From assembly GCF_051401765.1 (NCBI RefSeq), contig NC_135071.1, forward strand, positions 15,168,961 to 15,232,960: a stretch of DNA of 64,000 nt, written 5' to 3'. Each line of letters opens with the position of its first letter. Within the stretch, counting starts at the first letter, position 1. Positions 13,333 through 25,469 of this stretch are shown one piece after another. Made by a program: the position numbers and the translations under genes. The notes under the pieces were generated by a model. The model did not search any database, was not told where the DNA came from, and saw only the letters and a program-made list of their open reading frames with translations. Source of the DNA: Calliopsis andreniformis. Lineage: Eukaryota > Arthropoda > Insecta > Hymenoptera > Andrenidae.

Positions 13333-13440
13333 CTGTACCTCAGAGACAGAGTTACTTAAGTCCATTTTCTTCAAAATTAAGTTCCTTATAGGAGCTTATT
13401 GATTTCTGTTCGATTTATTAGAATAATAGGAATTTGGTTA
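13333..13440. repeat. Dispersed repeat related to the 16.5-kb duplication, copy 1
   Basis: CTGTACCTCAGAGACAGAGT and ACTTAAGTCCATTTTC, followed by TTATTAGAATAATAGGAATT, match the 16.5-kb unit and the opening of the 37.1-kb segment. No terminal repeats seen. Confidence 0.45.
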
Positions 13441-15246
13441 AATTTTCTATGCCACAATTTTTCTGACTAGTGTATTTGGTCATCTCGTACTCAGCTCGTT
13501 GGTTACATAAGTGGACCCTACAGGTATGGACCACACAGGTTCCCTCAAAAGGGAAACAAAGAAGAGGGAGAAACAGAAGAAAAGCTTCCACCGAGCAAAA
13601 AACGAGTTTACGCAATGACGAATCCCTCCCCTTGTCCCCCTTCGTGGCCACCCGCGAGTGAACTTCCGTCTTCCCAAGCAAAAACGAGCATCGACGAGGA
13701 AACAATGGCGGACTAACGAATGGCCCCTGGATGCAACAACTTTCGGGCGAGTTCCTTTCGACGAGCAAGAATCGACGAACTAATGGAGAAGTATTCTTGT
13801 CTACTGATCGAACAGCATCCGGCGAGCAACTGGAAAATCGCGACGATTGCTTACGAGTGCCGTGGAATGTGGAGCGTGACGATGGAAGGGAAATGGCACC
13901 CCTCGATAATCTCAATGGCGGTGTAATGGAAACGGGGAGGGACGATTAACGCGGCGATTAAAATTGGAGACGGTGGGTGTCGATGGTCTAATGGGAGAGT
14001 AGCTTCTGGATATTGAATCTATTTTTGAGGAGGGAGATCGATGGCTGGGATTGGTGGAAGAGGTTATAGGTGGTCCATGCTTCCAGGTATTTCCAGAGGT
14101 GGAGTATCGGGGAAATATAAGGTCGATTGGAAAATACTATCGAGCTTCTCTGGTAAATATTATCGATCCTCTTCTGTAGTTTCAATGGGAAAGAATAAAT
14201 TGTCTGAGGCGTTTGGCGCGGAGGAAACAATTCGTGGAGGATCGGGGACGATATACAGGAGATTAAGAAGCACAGTAGTTTCAAGCGACAGTTAGTATGG
14301 CGGTAGTATTATACCATATTGTGGTGAAGTTATTGCAGTTCTATTATATGGAAAGATTCATAGCAGAGCGATGGAAATTTCACACTTTTCTGGTATTTTC
14401 ATGTCAGGGTTCAAAGAACAGGTAGGTCGCGAGGGATTCTAATTGATTCTCCAGAGTCGCGAGCATTCTCCCAGCGCCTCACCGATTCCAACCTCGCTGA
14501 AGGTACCTTCACAGTCTAGTCAAGGGATGAAAGGGTCGATCTGTCCCTCGTCGAATCGTGAAAAGTGAGGGGAGTCAGGCTCGCTGAAATCGACAGGCGG
14601 AACGAGGTGGAAGACGCGTCGAAAGCGATCGCTTTGGCTCGAAGAAAGGGCAGAATTCAAACGCGATTCCTCGCCGATCAGACACGTCAGCCAGCGCAAA
14701 CGTGACGCCGATACCGAGGGATTATTTGCATCTGGAAGCAGCGGGGATCGGGCAGACGGGGATTACATGCGTCCTGAATCTTTCATCGGTCGAGAAACAT
14801 TACCATGTGCCAGGGAACCGTGATTCCGAGCGAGACGATCCAAAAACGAACCGCCCCCGAAACCCTAGGCGAGCCTGTGAACCGTCTGAATCGATTGGAG
14901 GGACTCGCTGCTCGATAAGCTATCAGATATTTTCAAAGAGAGACACTTGGCAGTAGCAGTGCTCCGTAATGCAACAGACAGTATCTGCTTAGATATTTTC
15001 TTTCGAAACGAAGACTTTATCAGAGCTACTTTGTGAATTTTTGATACATAGATCCTTTGTCTAGGAACTATAGTCTTTTGAATTTTCATAAGAGTCTTTG
15101 GGGTATTTTCAACTCTGGAGTATTGAATTCAGGATGGTACTCACGTTAGAAGCTAGAGACTGAGATAAGGATGACTTTAGGCTTACCTGAAACAGATAGA
15201 GAAAATGTTGTGAAACAATGTTAAAAAGATTTTATAATATTAGTAT

Positions 15247-15272
15247 TGGAGTATAATATTATACATACTCCA
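15247..15272. repeat. Short AT-rich hairpin
   Basis: TGGAGTAT and ATACTCCA flank AATATTATAC. No gene adjacent. Confidence 0.5.
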
Positions 15273-15610
15273 GTAGGTAAAAATAGCATGTTTACTTGTA
15301 AAAAATTATGGTAATTGACAAAAGTTGTGGTGCTTGTCAAAAAGCCTATCTGGAAGTTCAGATTAGCTATTACTTAGTTCATATTATAAGAGAACTACAT
15401 TTTTTATGGTAGCGTTATGTGGTCAATATAGAAATATTGTGGTTTTAAGACCCACTAAAGTACTCTAATGGTACAGAAAGCTAAACAGAAATAAAATATA
15501 TGAAATTCGAACCACATTCCTGTATATAATTCTTCCCCAAAAATATTTCACACTAGAAACTCTATTATGAGTCAAAATGCACCATAAAATTAACCTACTA
15601 TATAGATACG

Positions 15611-15681
15611 TACTATTCATGTCCCATGAGAAGTCCCTTGACAAGCACCAGTGACAACGCTTTCCAGAGGACTTCTCACAA
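15611..15681. repeat. Palindromic ~70-bp repeat, copy 1
   Basis: ACTATTCATGTCCCATGAGA and AGTCCCTTG are mirrored by CCAGAGGACTTCTCA across a short centre ending in AACGCTTT. The other three copies are near 27.3, 29.9 and 47.8 kb. It resembles a miniature transposon reduced to its two termini. Confidence 0.6.
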
Positions 15682-16525
15682 AACAGAGGAAATACCTCCA
15701 CTACCTACTTTATCATGTGACATTCAATCTCATCTCCTCTGATCTCGTAACCCAAAGATATTCCCAAACGCCACAAGCCACCATAGAGTACAACTCTCCT
15801 ATCCACAGCAGTCTGCTCGCTTTCCTCGAAACGATGCCAGCTTGACCGATTGAAATCGGATTACCGACGTTGAAATTCAACAAAAGAACGAGCAAATCGG
15901 ATCACACGGTGCATCGATCAACGCTTTCAGATCCATTGCATCCGAGCTCGGCGTAACTTAATTAAAAGAATTACAGTGTCGCGCGAATCGAAGGCTCGAA
16001 ATGCCAGCAGTGTCGTGTTTTCGGGGAGACACCACTGATCGTGCCCGTGATTTTCGTGAAGCGTCGAGACAGCAGCGCTACGAGAGAACAGCGAGTCGAA
16101 CCGAGACGCGTGTCACTGGCTCGTTTCCTTTTTTCCCGCGGCGTCGCCTCCCGGGCAGAAATCGACCTCCATTCGCGTCGACAAGACAGATGGCTTCTTT
16201 TAGAGCATAGATACCGTCGACGGCTGCGTTCTTGCCGATCTGGGATCGCGCTGTTTCGCAATCTCGCGTTACCCTGTGGAAATCGTCGCCAGAGATTCTT
16301 GGAAACTGATCTCGAGTGGAACAAATTGCGGGGATTCCTGGGGATCGCCTTTTATGAATAGGGGTTTCGGAATGTGATGGAAGACCTTGTGAATGAGAAC
16401 GTGGAGAGGCGAAGCTTCGAGTAAATTAACAGAGGACCGTCAAAGAATTACTTTTGAACTGTCTTCGGTTACTGTCGAGGTCTGAATGGGCTCCACTGTT
16501 TAATGAGTCTACAAGTCTGTACCTA

Positions 16526-16905
16526 CTTAAGAGTCGGACTAATCCAAGTCCATTTCCCTTTCTATTTTTTCGTAGTGGCATAATAGGAATCTGTGACACG
16601 TTAGGAACGAAGAAAATTTAATACAATAGTATTAATTGAAACTCAGTATTTAAAGGAGAAAGATTACAATTGTTTTTCTGTCTCCAAAGAATATATACCA
16701 ATTTGACTCTCTATTCACTATTTAAGAGTCAGATTAATCCAAGTCTATTTTTTCCTTATTTTTTATTAGAATAATAGGAATCTGTGCTACATTAGAGACA
16801 TAGAAAATTTAATAGAATAATGTTACTTGAAATACCATATCGAAAAAGGGAGGATTACAACTACTTTTCTGCCCTCAAATAATGTGAGCCAATTTGACTC
16901 TAAAA
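16526..16905. repeat. Tandem duplication, 195-bp unit
   Basis: The segment from CTTAAGAGTCGGACTAATCC (16,526) is repeated from TTTAAGAGTCAGATTAATCC (16,721). Both carry CATAATAGGAATCTGTG or its one-base variant, GAAAATTTAATA and CCAATTTGACTCT. Its lead-in TCTGTACCT also occurs at 13,333 and 37,083, so the unit derives from a dispersed repeat. Confidence 0.85.
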
Positions 16906-17584
16906 CACAGAAATTATTCCTCAACTGAATTTTATTATAATTCCTACTTAAATAGAAAAATTCCTCCCACGATCTTCCAATCCAACGTATCACCTACCAC
17001 GAAAAAAGAATCTGTTCATTATTAGAGGAAACCTACCAAACCTACCAGTAACCCCCTGACCACGCAACCCCTGCGCCAGTAGAAAAACCTCGTCACTGAA
17101 CCGACTGCAGTCCCTTCGTCCAACGTGAGCACACAGCACGTTTTAGAATCGCCTTTCACGAACAAATCGAAATTCCAGGAACAGATAATCCGAGCGTCGA
17201 ATTGATCCGCGTGGAAGATAATCCCGGGACAGGTCACGGCCCAACGTTTCAGCGCCTAGATCGCGTGTGTGTACTTGGCTCGACGGTATCGTCACGTGCA
17301 CCGAGGCAGTAGGTATAAAGGCCTCCCTTAATAAGCGCAGGTACTCGATGGCTCCCAGCCAAATGCAACATTGCTCGGTGCAGAAAACCATGCGCTTATT
17401 TTCGTCCCATTGGAGAGGGGCTGCGGGATTGCGTAGATACCATTCGCGGCCACGTGCTTCTCTTTCTAACGAGATTCATGGAGTGAAAACAGAAGAGAAC
17501 ACGCGATAAATTATCGAATTTCCTTGGTTTCTAAATCATCATTTTTGTGAAATTTTAGTCTCTCCATCTTTGAGATAAGGTGAG

Positions 17585-17876
17585 TGTCTCAGTAGTTGAC
17601 CGTGTTCCGATACATGAACGTTTCTCTTTTTTTATTAGCAGTTTTAAATTCTGTACGGGGGTTATTCTGCAAATCTAGATACATGAATGCATAATGTGTG
17701 TTCTTATGCTCGAAGCTTAAATTTTATGCTCGAATTTGTTACTCAGTCAAACCATATTTAGCATTTATTACTTACTGTAGTACATGTAGATTAACTCTAA
17801 TTTTACTTCATTTTAAGCTTCAATTCTGATGCATCTAATAAAAACCAGAAAATAGTATATTCAGCTACTGAGACGT
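17585..17876. mobile_element. Inverted-repeat element (MITE), about 290 bp
   Basis: The left end GTCTCAGTAGTTGA (17,585) is matched by TCAGCTACTGAGAC at the right end. Inner pairs include TTTTTTTATTAGCAG with CATCTAATAAAAACC and GAAGCTTAAATTTTATG with ATTTTAAGCTTCAATT. The arms are diverged, so this is an old copy. No coding frame. Confidence 0.5.
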
Positions 17877-18049
17877 ACATTTTTAGGTTGTTCACTTATT
17901 GAGATATTTTACATCTTAAGCACCCTGGTATTGAGGCATTCACCCCACAAAGTTAATACCCTGAATTTGGTTCTATGAGTGGGCACAGAATATGGGTAAA
18001 CAAGTTGAGTGTCTTCCCTGACACAAAGAGCGACGAAAAAAGAGAACTG

Positions 18050-18093
18050 GTAGGTTCGATATTAACTCAGAAAATTAATATCGAACGACCTAC
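18050..18093. repeat. Bulged hairpin, 16-bp stem
   Basis: GTAGGTTCGATATTAA pairs with TTAATATCGAACGACCTAC, with a 3-nt bulge and a 9-nt loop. Isolated; no family member seen. Confidence 0.65.
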
Positions 18094-18985
18094 TTTCGAC
18101 CTAATATTCTAAGTCCTCGTTAGGACACAATCCCTCCTTTTAGAAAGGACTCCTGGCCCTGCTGCAAGGTGATTTCGACTTAGTAGCAGTTACAATCAGA
18201 GAGGCTTGGTTCTGATGCAATATATATACGAAACCTGGAACAAGTTCGAAATGACATCGTGTTTCTTCGAGAGTCGAGTTTAAACGACCCCAGCCATTCT
18301 CTGTTTCTTGCGAGGGAAAAGGCGCTCCCGAGACACGCTATCGTTCGCTTCTGCACGATTGCTACTTCATCGAAAGGGACGACGGGACACCATTACAACG
18401 CAGGGAACGTGGACCGGAAAATCTCGCTTTCCGTGGCTCTCGCTTTAACCACCTATCCCCGAGAATGATTCCTGGAGCGTGCACGATTCGACGAACGAAT
18501 AAATCGGATTCCCGAGTGGGTCTCTCTTTCTCTCGTCGAGAATATTTCCAGGCTGCATTCTACGTGCACGCTTACAGGCAGAGTTTTCCTTCCTCCCTAT
18601 TTTATTTTCCCAAAGAATTCCATTTTCCTCTGGAAAATTGCGAAGAACGAAGACTTGAAAACAGTGAACCTCTCGAGCTACCCGTACTTAACTTCCGATT
18701 ACCTCTTCAATAATAGAATTTATTTTATATTTTTCATTCGCTAATAATCTCTCTTTTTATATTATCTTCGTAATATCTTTTCAAGACCTTGGGAAGTGTT
18801 TACCATAGATTCTTGCGTCTGGCTGACAGTGTACCTGATCATCCTTTAGCTTGTCTTGATCTCATGATCGAAACTCATGTTTTTGTCGATTCCTGACTAG
18901 GTGCACTTAATGTTACTTGAATGGAAATGGAAGGCATCTATCTGAGTTTATGCGAGTAAAATACTTGAGGGTATCATTAATGTAA

Positions 18986-19180
18986 CAGACTGTTCTAGCT
19001 GCAGCAGGTCACTTGAATATTTCCTTTTTTTCTGATAACACGAAAATCATTCATAGTATAATTTGAGTGGTTTCGAAGAAGGAATACCACGACTGAACAA
19101 TCTTTTACTTTTTCAGATTTCTTTGTTATTAAAACCAGAGGACATATTTATAATGTTCTGATTCAGCTTGGACATTCAGT
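18986..19180. mobile_element. MITE family B, copy 1
   Basis: The left arm (CTAGCTGCAGCAGGTCACTT, then TGATAACACGAAAATC) is inverted at the right arm (TTGTTATTAAAACCAG, then TGATTCAGCTTGGACATT). The interior 19,034-19,105 matches the complement of 30,830-30,905 closely (shared GTATTCCTTCTTCGAAA on the complement), while the termini match in direct orientation. Copies of a palindromic transposon often show such flips. Confidence 0.7.
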
Positions 19181-19579
19181 ATACACAAGAAGAATTTTAA
19201 CCCCATAAATAAATAAATATTTTTCTGTCAGTTATTCCAGTTAACAAATCGATAAAAGAGCAATATAATAATGGGATTCGAAGTGGAGTCTTTTCGGTGG
19301 CACTGGAGCACGCTACCCTGGGTGCTCCTAGATTACAAAGTTCGTATCCCATTTTTGTTATTCCTTGCACCGTGAAGAGGTAAACAACCCCGAACGCTCG
19401 TGAACACGAGTTTCACGGTTCCAGGGGTTGCTCGGGGGCAATGTTCGGCCGATCGATTTTGGAGGAGTCGATGAAGTTCCATCTTCGAGCTGCCACGACG
19501 TCTCCCTTAGGAAATCTTACGCCATGGGCCCGTGGAAACGGCAAGGCAGCAACACCTGGCCAAGGAGCGCCGCTGCAAC

Positions 19580-19712
19580 TCGACTCATCGTCGTAATGCC
19601 GTCATACGTCTGCCCTTCTTCGACCTACGCCCCTCTTTCCATTCCGTTTAACCCCTGGGATATGATAATGCCGCCCCCAGAAAACTTGCTTTACATGTTA
19701 TTTATGCGAACG
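19580..19712. repeat. Triplicated GC-rich segment, copy A
   Basis: CTCATCGTCGTAATGCCGTC, then CCGTTTAACCCCTGGGATAT and GATAATG, and later AAAACTTGCTTTACATG with TATTTATGCG. Copy B (21,103) shares the same blocks in the same order. A 156-codon plus-strand frame crosses this copy, but the shared blocks fall in different frames in copy B, so the similarity is at the DNA level. Confidence 0.75.
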
Positions 19713-20356
19713 GAATGGCCCGACACGCGCATGTTATTTCACCCTTTCCCAGCGATGCATCGGGTCGATTCAACGGCATGGGGCTTCGCCCGTTCTGCAA
19801 TTTCGTCTGACTCGGTTGCCATGACAGTTTCGTCGGATCGATTCGTTGATTTATCACGATACGAAGTACAATTAGGTGACTGGTTAATTTCATTCTAATC
19901 TGGGGTGAATCACAGCGGGGAAATAGAACTATGAATCTGAAATATGGCGGAGGTGGTATTCGAATACTTTGATAATGGGATCGAAAGTACATACAGAGTG
20001 GTTCACTTGAATAAGGCCATTTAGATATCTATTTTAATTGAAGATCATAGAGGAAAAAGTTGATAAGTTATATTTTCTAAATTTTCTACGAGAGAAATTT
20101 TAAAGTTCGAGACAGAATAAGATAACAGAATAATTTCAGAAAATAAGATAAAATAACAGAAATTAATCATGCAACAGTGATTAAATTAGTAGAAATTATT
20201 TAATAACTCTGAGTTCCTTGTTGATTTATAAAAATTATTCTTTTGCTTCACAGGGGCTTGTCGAGTTATTTATTTGGACCGTATACTATTTTCTATGACA
20301 AAATAAATTAAGGATAAGGATCAAAAGCTACTGATATAGTATCTGATATAGAAGAA

Positions 20357-20538
20357 GTACTGTTAGAGGCTAAGAAGTTGTCAGTGAGACAACACAGGGA
20401 CAGGACTGCTCAGTTCGCTGCAAGTAGTAGTAAGTCTGACCAATTCGGCCAATAAGAGAAGTGCGTGTGTGCCATCTCTATGTATTTTTCTGCGGAGTCA
20501 ATCGGATCCACTGACAACATCCGAACTCCCAAAAGTAC
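20357..20538. mobile_element. MITE family C, full copy
   Basis: About 30 bp at each end form an inverted repeat: left AGTACTGTTAGAGGC...AAGTTGTCAGTG, right CACTGACAAC...GAACTCCCAAAAGTACC. The right half, read on the complement, matches 29,236-29,316. The element is about 182 bp with no coding frame. Confidence 0.65.
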
Positions 20539-21102
20539 CCCTATGTGTGTAGAGACTGAGATTGTAGGTGATACGAGTTCATGTATACACTCTGTGGAAG
20601 ATTTTTTGTGCTCCACAGTAGATAAGGTCATCGATGGTCAGACCACAAGTGTCCCCCTTTTAACTTAAAATTTGAATGCCTTCTATTGATCTGTAATTCA
20701 AAGCCAATTCTCTAGGAATTGAATACAGGTACCTATACTCCATATTTTCGATATATTTTTTCACCTAGAATTACCACTTTTCTCAGCCACCCCGTACAAT
20801 GTAATTACCTCAAAGGTTTCACTTCGCCAAAGTACGGCAACTATTTCCCCCATTAATTAAACGAAAAGGAGTTAACCCGAAGAGTGTTTACAGTCCACAA
20901 AAAAGGAGCTGGAGGGATCCTTTGCACTTTAAACACATCAAAGGTACCGACCCAGTGCTTTTACGCCGACTTTTATATCGCGTAAGGTGAGGCACAGCGT
21001 CGAGTGAAACGCTCAAAGTATAAATTCAATTCCGCGGACGTACCATGGGACACATTAGAAGGCAGACATTAATCCTTATCACGAGATACACGATGTACTG
21101 AT

Positions 21103-21240
21103 TCATCGTCATAATGCCGCCATATGTCTACCTCGTCGGATACAGCCTCCGCCTCCTTTCCACCCCGTTTAACCCCTGGGATATGATAATGCTGACCCGA
21201 CCTGAAGAAAACTCGCCTCGCCCTATATTTATGCCGCCGC
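21103..21240. repeat. Triplicated GC-rich segment, copy B
   Basis: TTCATCGTCATAATGCCGCC, CCCGTTTAACCCCTGGGATA and TGATAATGCTGACC, followed by GAAGAAAACTCGCC and TATTTATGCCG. It matches copy A over about 125 bp, with the longest identical run around GTTTAACCCCTGGGATATGA. Confidence 0.75.
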
Positions 21241-21699
21241 GGCGACTTTCGAATTCTGGGATATTTGAACAGGGGAGCGAGAATCGCGTGAATCACAGGC
21301 ACCATGAATTTTTTCGGTCTTTGACGAAAAAAAGGCTCGGGATTTATAGGGTAGATAGTGCTCGGCAAACAGTGAAAAATTTCCTGGGCGAAGCTTGGAC
21401 ACTTAACTTTGTCAAAGTTAAAGGACTTTTTGTTCTTCGAAAATTTCTGGGATTCAAACGCTGGAGATCTGAGGGGAGATGCTCGAGAATTATCGAACCT
21501 AGAAATTTCGCCGATTCTAATAGGATCGATCTGGATAATCCTGTTGGTAATAAATGATTTCTTTTTAACACTTTAACAAATATTTTATGTGCTCGTTTTG
21601 ACGGACTTGGAGAATCGAAATTCATATCGAATGCTTTTCTTGTCAATCTTACTTAAGGGATTACAGCACGTGTCATGCAAATAAACTGCGAGGTATTTA

Positions 21700-21770
21700 A
21701 ATTTCAGCCTGTAGGGTCAGAATGCGCTTGAAAATTGCTGACAAGTGTGATACCCTACAGACTTCTATAA
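21700..21770. repeat. Small inverted repeat around CTGTAGGGT
   Basis: CCTGTAGGGTCA pairs with GATACCCTACAG about 35 nt away, with weaker pairing outside. Could be a remnant of a MITE. Confidence 0.45.
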
Positions 21771-22177
21771 ATAAAACTGAATAAAACTTATATATTATAT
21801 TTGCATATTACGTGCTTTCTGCACGTTTAAATTCTCAAACCTTCACAAAAATTTGTAATATTCAATCCCTATTTAAACTTCTGAAAATCTGTAAATCCTT
21901 CACTTGAAAACCTTCAAATCGACTCTGAAACAGTTGTATCGTCCAAATTTTTGAAAATACAGTCAAATATTCACCACTGATTGCAGATAGAAGAAATATA
22001 AAAAAGTATGACTCAGTTCAGTGAATACATATTATCCATTTTTCCAGTCTCTCTAAAAACGAATAGTTTGCTCAATTTTTTGGACGATTTTATCAAGCAG
22101 ACTTTCACAGTTCCCAGAAACTCTAAAATAACCGCATAATCGCGAAAGCATACGATACATCGTCCCCTCATCCTCAC

Positions 22178-22280
22178 AGTATCACTATACGTCTATCCTG
22201 TCCGCTACAAACTTCTGCCCCCAACCCCCGACTACTTTGCACCCCATTTAATCCACCGAAAGCGATGATGGCGCCAATGG
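22178..22280. repeat. Triplicated GC-rich segment, copy C (diverged)
   Basis: ATCACTATACGTCTATCCTG, then CACCCCATTTAATCCACCGA and AAGCGATGATGGCGCC, keep the order of blocks in copies A and B but lack the CCCCTGGGATATG core. It is the most diverged of the three and lies about 1.07 kb from copy B. Confidence 0.5.
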
Positions 22281-23000
22281 CGAAAAAAGGTAAGAAGGAA
22301 AAAATGTTGTTATCGCGGTACAAGAAACCGTGAATGGACGAACTTCTCACTTCGGTCGAGAACACCTCCAAATGGCACCTCGCCTTAATCTCTGTTTCTC
22401 GATATCTATGGAGCTACTTAACGTGTATCATTCTTGCTTCGGTGAAGCTAGTTAAAAAGAAGAATTTATAAATACGCGGGCGATAGGGCGAGATCTGCTC
22501 TGCTCGTAAAAAGGAGAATAAGAAAGGCAAAGTATCATGCACCGCGTAAAAGTGGAGGGAAAAAGTGGCCATGTCGGGTGACATAAGTCCCGCCTTAAAC
22601 TTCCAGGGACATGAAAAAAGAAGTAGCGTAATTCTAATCTTCCATGCTAAAGCTCACCAGAAGTTCTCTGCTCTACAAATTCACGAAGTTCCGCCATCTA
22701 CCTGCAGGTAATACCCTGTCTAGCGGCTCGGTTACAAGCACCCTTTTCTTACTCGGCTGGAATCATCCCCGTAGAAGCTATAACATCCTCCGATGAGACT
22801 TGTTGCCTGGGTAGTCGAGAACACCTATGCATCGCGACGAGAACAGTGTCTCGAGGAAAATTATGACTTCGAGGCGAAGCAATCTTAGGGATCGCTGATC
22901 TCTAGGAATTAATTAACCCCTACGTTTGTGTATAACGCATAGATGAGTGTTTAAAACAATAAATGTTTGCGTATTTTGTACAGAAAAAGCAGATAAACGA

Positions 23001-23395
23001 TATTTGATCTTGATATTTCTTGTTCAACGAAGAAAGATTGTTATTGGTGCGATGTTATGGTCTACAGAAAATATAATTAGCAAGGAATTTTGCTGGTTAA
23101 TAATCCAACTGTCTTCAGAGTTACCATTTAACAGACACACGTGCTGCAACATGTGTATTCAAATTCCTGTGACTCCGAATTTTCATCTCTGACACATAAT
23201 GTAAATTCATTATAACAACATTTTGATTTACGAACATAAGCAGTGTGTTTTACGTTCTTTTTTTGAAAATGGTCCAAGCATGGATCAAAAGGTTGGATTA
23301 TTAACTAGCAAAATTGCCCTTGTTAATTATATTTTTTTATAGGCCGTAACATCGATAACAATCTTCTTTCGTAGAAAAAGTAGATGCTTATTTTT
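23001..23395. mobile_element. Long-arm inverted-repeat element, about 395 bp
   Basis: Arms of about 105 nt (23,001-23,110 and 23,291-23,395) pair across a central 180 nt. Matching segments include AAGATTGTTATTGGTGCGAT with the complement of ATCGATAACAATCTTC, and AATTTTGCTGGTTAATAATC with the complement of GATTATTAACTAGCAAAATT. The arms are roughly 80% alike by eye. The centre has no recognisable coding content, so this is an aged non-autonomous element. Confidence 0.7.
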
Positions 23396-24855
23396 CATGG
23401 ATGCAAAGTGTTTTTTCTATATATTTATTTTTTTTAGTTATCTGTGATAACAGTCAGAGAATTTCTTACAATTTTTTTAGATGATCTGATATTAAACATA
23501 ATAAAGGCGTTAAGAAAGTAATGGAATTAAAATACTCGAGTGGAGCCAGTTTCGACGAAGAGTAAATTAACGATAAGCTTTGAATACTAATTTTCCCCAG
23601 CTCCTCGACCAAATATCAGCCGTTAAGCGAGGAGAGATTAATGAGATCGACGTCGGCTCATTAGAGTGCAAATATCGCGGGAAAAGGGACAGTTATTAAG
23701 AGCGTCGCAATTACCAGCGATCATGGACGACTCGTTTTCGGTTTTCCAGACCAGTGGGAATTATCCGCGCGATCTGTCCGACCTGGCATCGTGAAAACCA
23801 TTCGCGGGGCGCAGTCAATCGTGCCATTCCAACTAATGATTTTTCCACGTGTACGCGTTCACAGATTTTTCCTTTCCTTTTAATTCTACGGCCTGCTCGA
23901 CTGGTTAACATATCGATCCGTGTACTCTCTAGTACCGAACCGAGATCATATTTTTACAAAAATGTGTCAGCGACACGAACAAGTGTTGGGACTGGAGAAC
24001 CAAAGCGACGAATGAAGCGTTTAAAACGTATGGAGAATCCAATCTCAGCGAAGCTGAAAATTCGAGGTATAATGATAAAGTTTTGAAAATTGATTTGAGA
24101 AAAAAGAATTACTATTTTTAGGTGGTATTTTAAATACAGTCTAGAGAAATCAAACAATTCTCCAGGTCATCATAGAAGCCAGGCACCTTTTTCAAAAAAG
24201 CCCCTAAATAAAAAATTCTAACACCCACAATTTGTAATATTTCTAGATAAAAGAAATACAGTATATTTGTATAAGACGAATAAATATATCTACAAAATCC
24301 CAGCTCTAAATAACCTACCCTCTATTATCAAAAAAATCACAAAGGTCTGGGTTAGGCTGAGAATGACAATCCAGACAGCAATACCCTCTTAATCCCAGCC
24401 TCGGTTTCGCAGATCACAGTTTTTTCCCTCGTTGATTTTCGCCTGTCCCGGCGGAGAGTTTCAAGGAGATAATACGATCCGTGCGAGAACTCGGCTGGGA
24501 CGTGGCCCGTGGAAAGGTAAAGTCCGACGAAAAGCCAATGCCTGCCGCGCGGATTTAGGCGTATTTACGGGGCGGAAGCGCCACGGGGGAAGCCTGTTAG
24601 TCGGGCGAAAGTTCATCCATTGGAACGCGACGCGGCTCGTGGAAAACTTTGCCCATCCTCGATTCGATGCTGCCGCGCGAAAGCCCTGCTGAGATTTGCC
24701 ACTGGACCTCGTGGCAAAAATTCGTTATCTCCCTTGCGACGAGTTGTTACAATCTGGTCTCGACTGATGGAACGTTTCTGGGGATATTTCGAGGGCTGTA
24801 CAGAGGGGCTTTGACTGTAGGTATTTGGGCAGTTCGAATGGTGAAGGATGTAAAT

Positions 24856-24911
24856 AGAGAAATAAAGAAATTTATTTCTCTATAAATTTCTATAAATTTC
24901 TTTATTTCTCT
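24856..24911. repeat. Perfect inverted repeat with 19-bp arms
   Basis: AGAGAAATAAAGAAATTTA (24,856-24,874) and TAAATTTCTTTATTTCTCT (24,893-24,911) are exact complements around an 18-nt spacer that itself repeats TTTCTATAAA. Probably replication-slippage derived. Confidence 0.85.
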
Positions 24912-25353
24912 TTTGTTTTTGGCAGTGTTTTAGAGAATTCTGGAGTTCGAGTACAGTGAATGATGTAGGTATTAAAAGAGTTTCTGGTTTTTAATAAATT
25001 AGTTTTCTGGTGAGAAGGAGTGTTAGTTTCATACTGGTTAAGTTTACGTTATTATTGAGTTATAAGCGGCAGGCAATAGTGTCTGTGTGTTATCGTGGCG
25101 TTATCAGCGCTTATCGTAATTACAGATGAGTGCAATTTTTGTGTACTCGTTTTAGCTTTTTGCAGATATATCAGACAGCAATATATCGCTTAAGAGATTT
25201 TCAAACAGTCCATTTGTGTTGGAAATGGGAAAATTGTACGTTATCAATAAGATTACGCAAGAATAACGAGTATAAATATTTGAACATTTGAAAATATTGA
25301 AAATTTGAACATTTAAGTAACTTGAACACTTGGCTAGCTTAAACATTTGAATA

Positions 25354-25469
25354 GTTTGAACATCTGAATATTTTGAATATTTGGATTTTTGGAGCACTTG
25401 AACATTTGAAAGTTTGAACATCTGAATATTTTGAATATTTGAATTTTTGGAGCACTTGAACATTTGAAA
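25354..25469. repeat. Tandem duplication, 58-bp unit
   Basis: GTTTGAACATCTGAATATTT through GCACTTGAACATTTGAAA occurs twice in a row with one base different. It is embedded in a longer degenerate TTTGAATATT tract (25,270-25,480). A minus-strand frame of 143 codons here is repeat-derived. Confidence 0.9.

Larger units (their letters stand above)
12328..16525. other. Gene-free stretch, CpG-rich patches and chance frames
   Basis: CpG-rich DNA at 12,720-13,180, 13,470-13,960 and 15,960-16,370 keeps frames open on both strands, the longest being 165 codons on the minus strand (13,418-13,915) without a proper ATG. It also contains a dispersed repeat copy (13.3 kb), the hairpin (15.25 kb) and one palindromic repeat (15.6 kb). 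Confidence 0.5.

Noticed and set aside
13418..13915. 165-codon minus-strand frame, the longest in the window
   Set aside because: It begins at TTG rather than ATG, has no recognisable domain, and overlaps open frames on the plus strand in a GC-rich patch.
19428..19898. 156-codon plus-strand frame
   Set aside because: It crosses copy A of the triplicated segment; the same DNA blocks fall in other frames in copy B, so the similarity is not protein-based.
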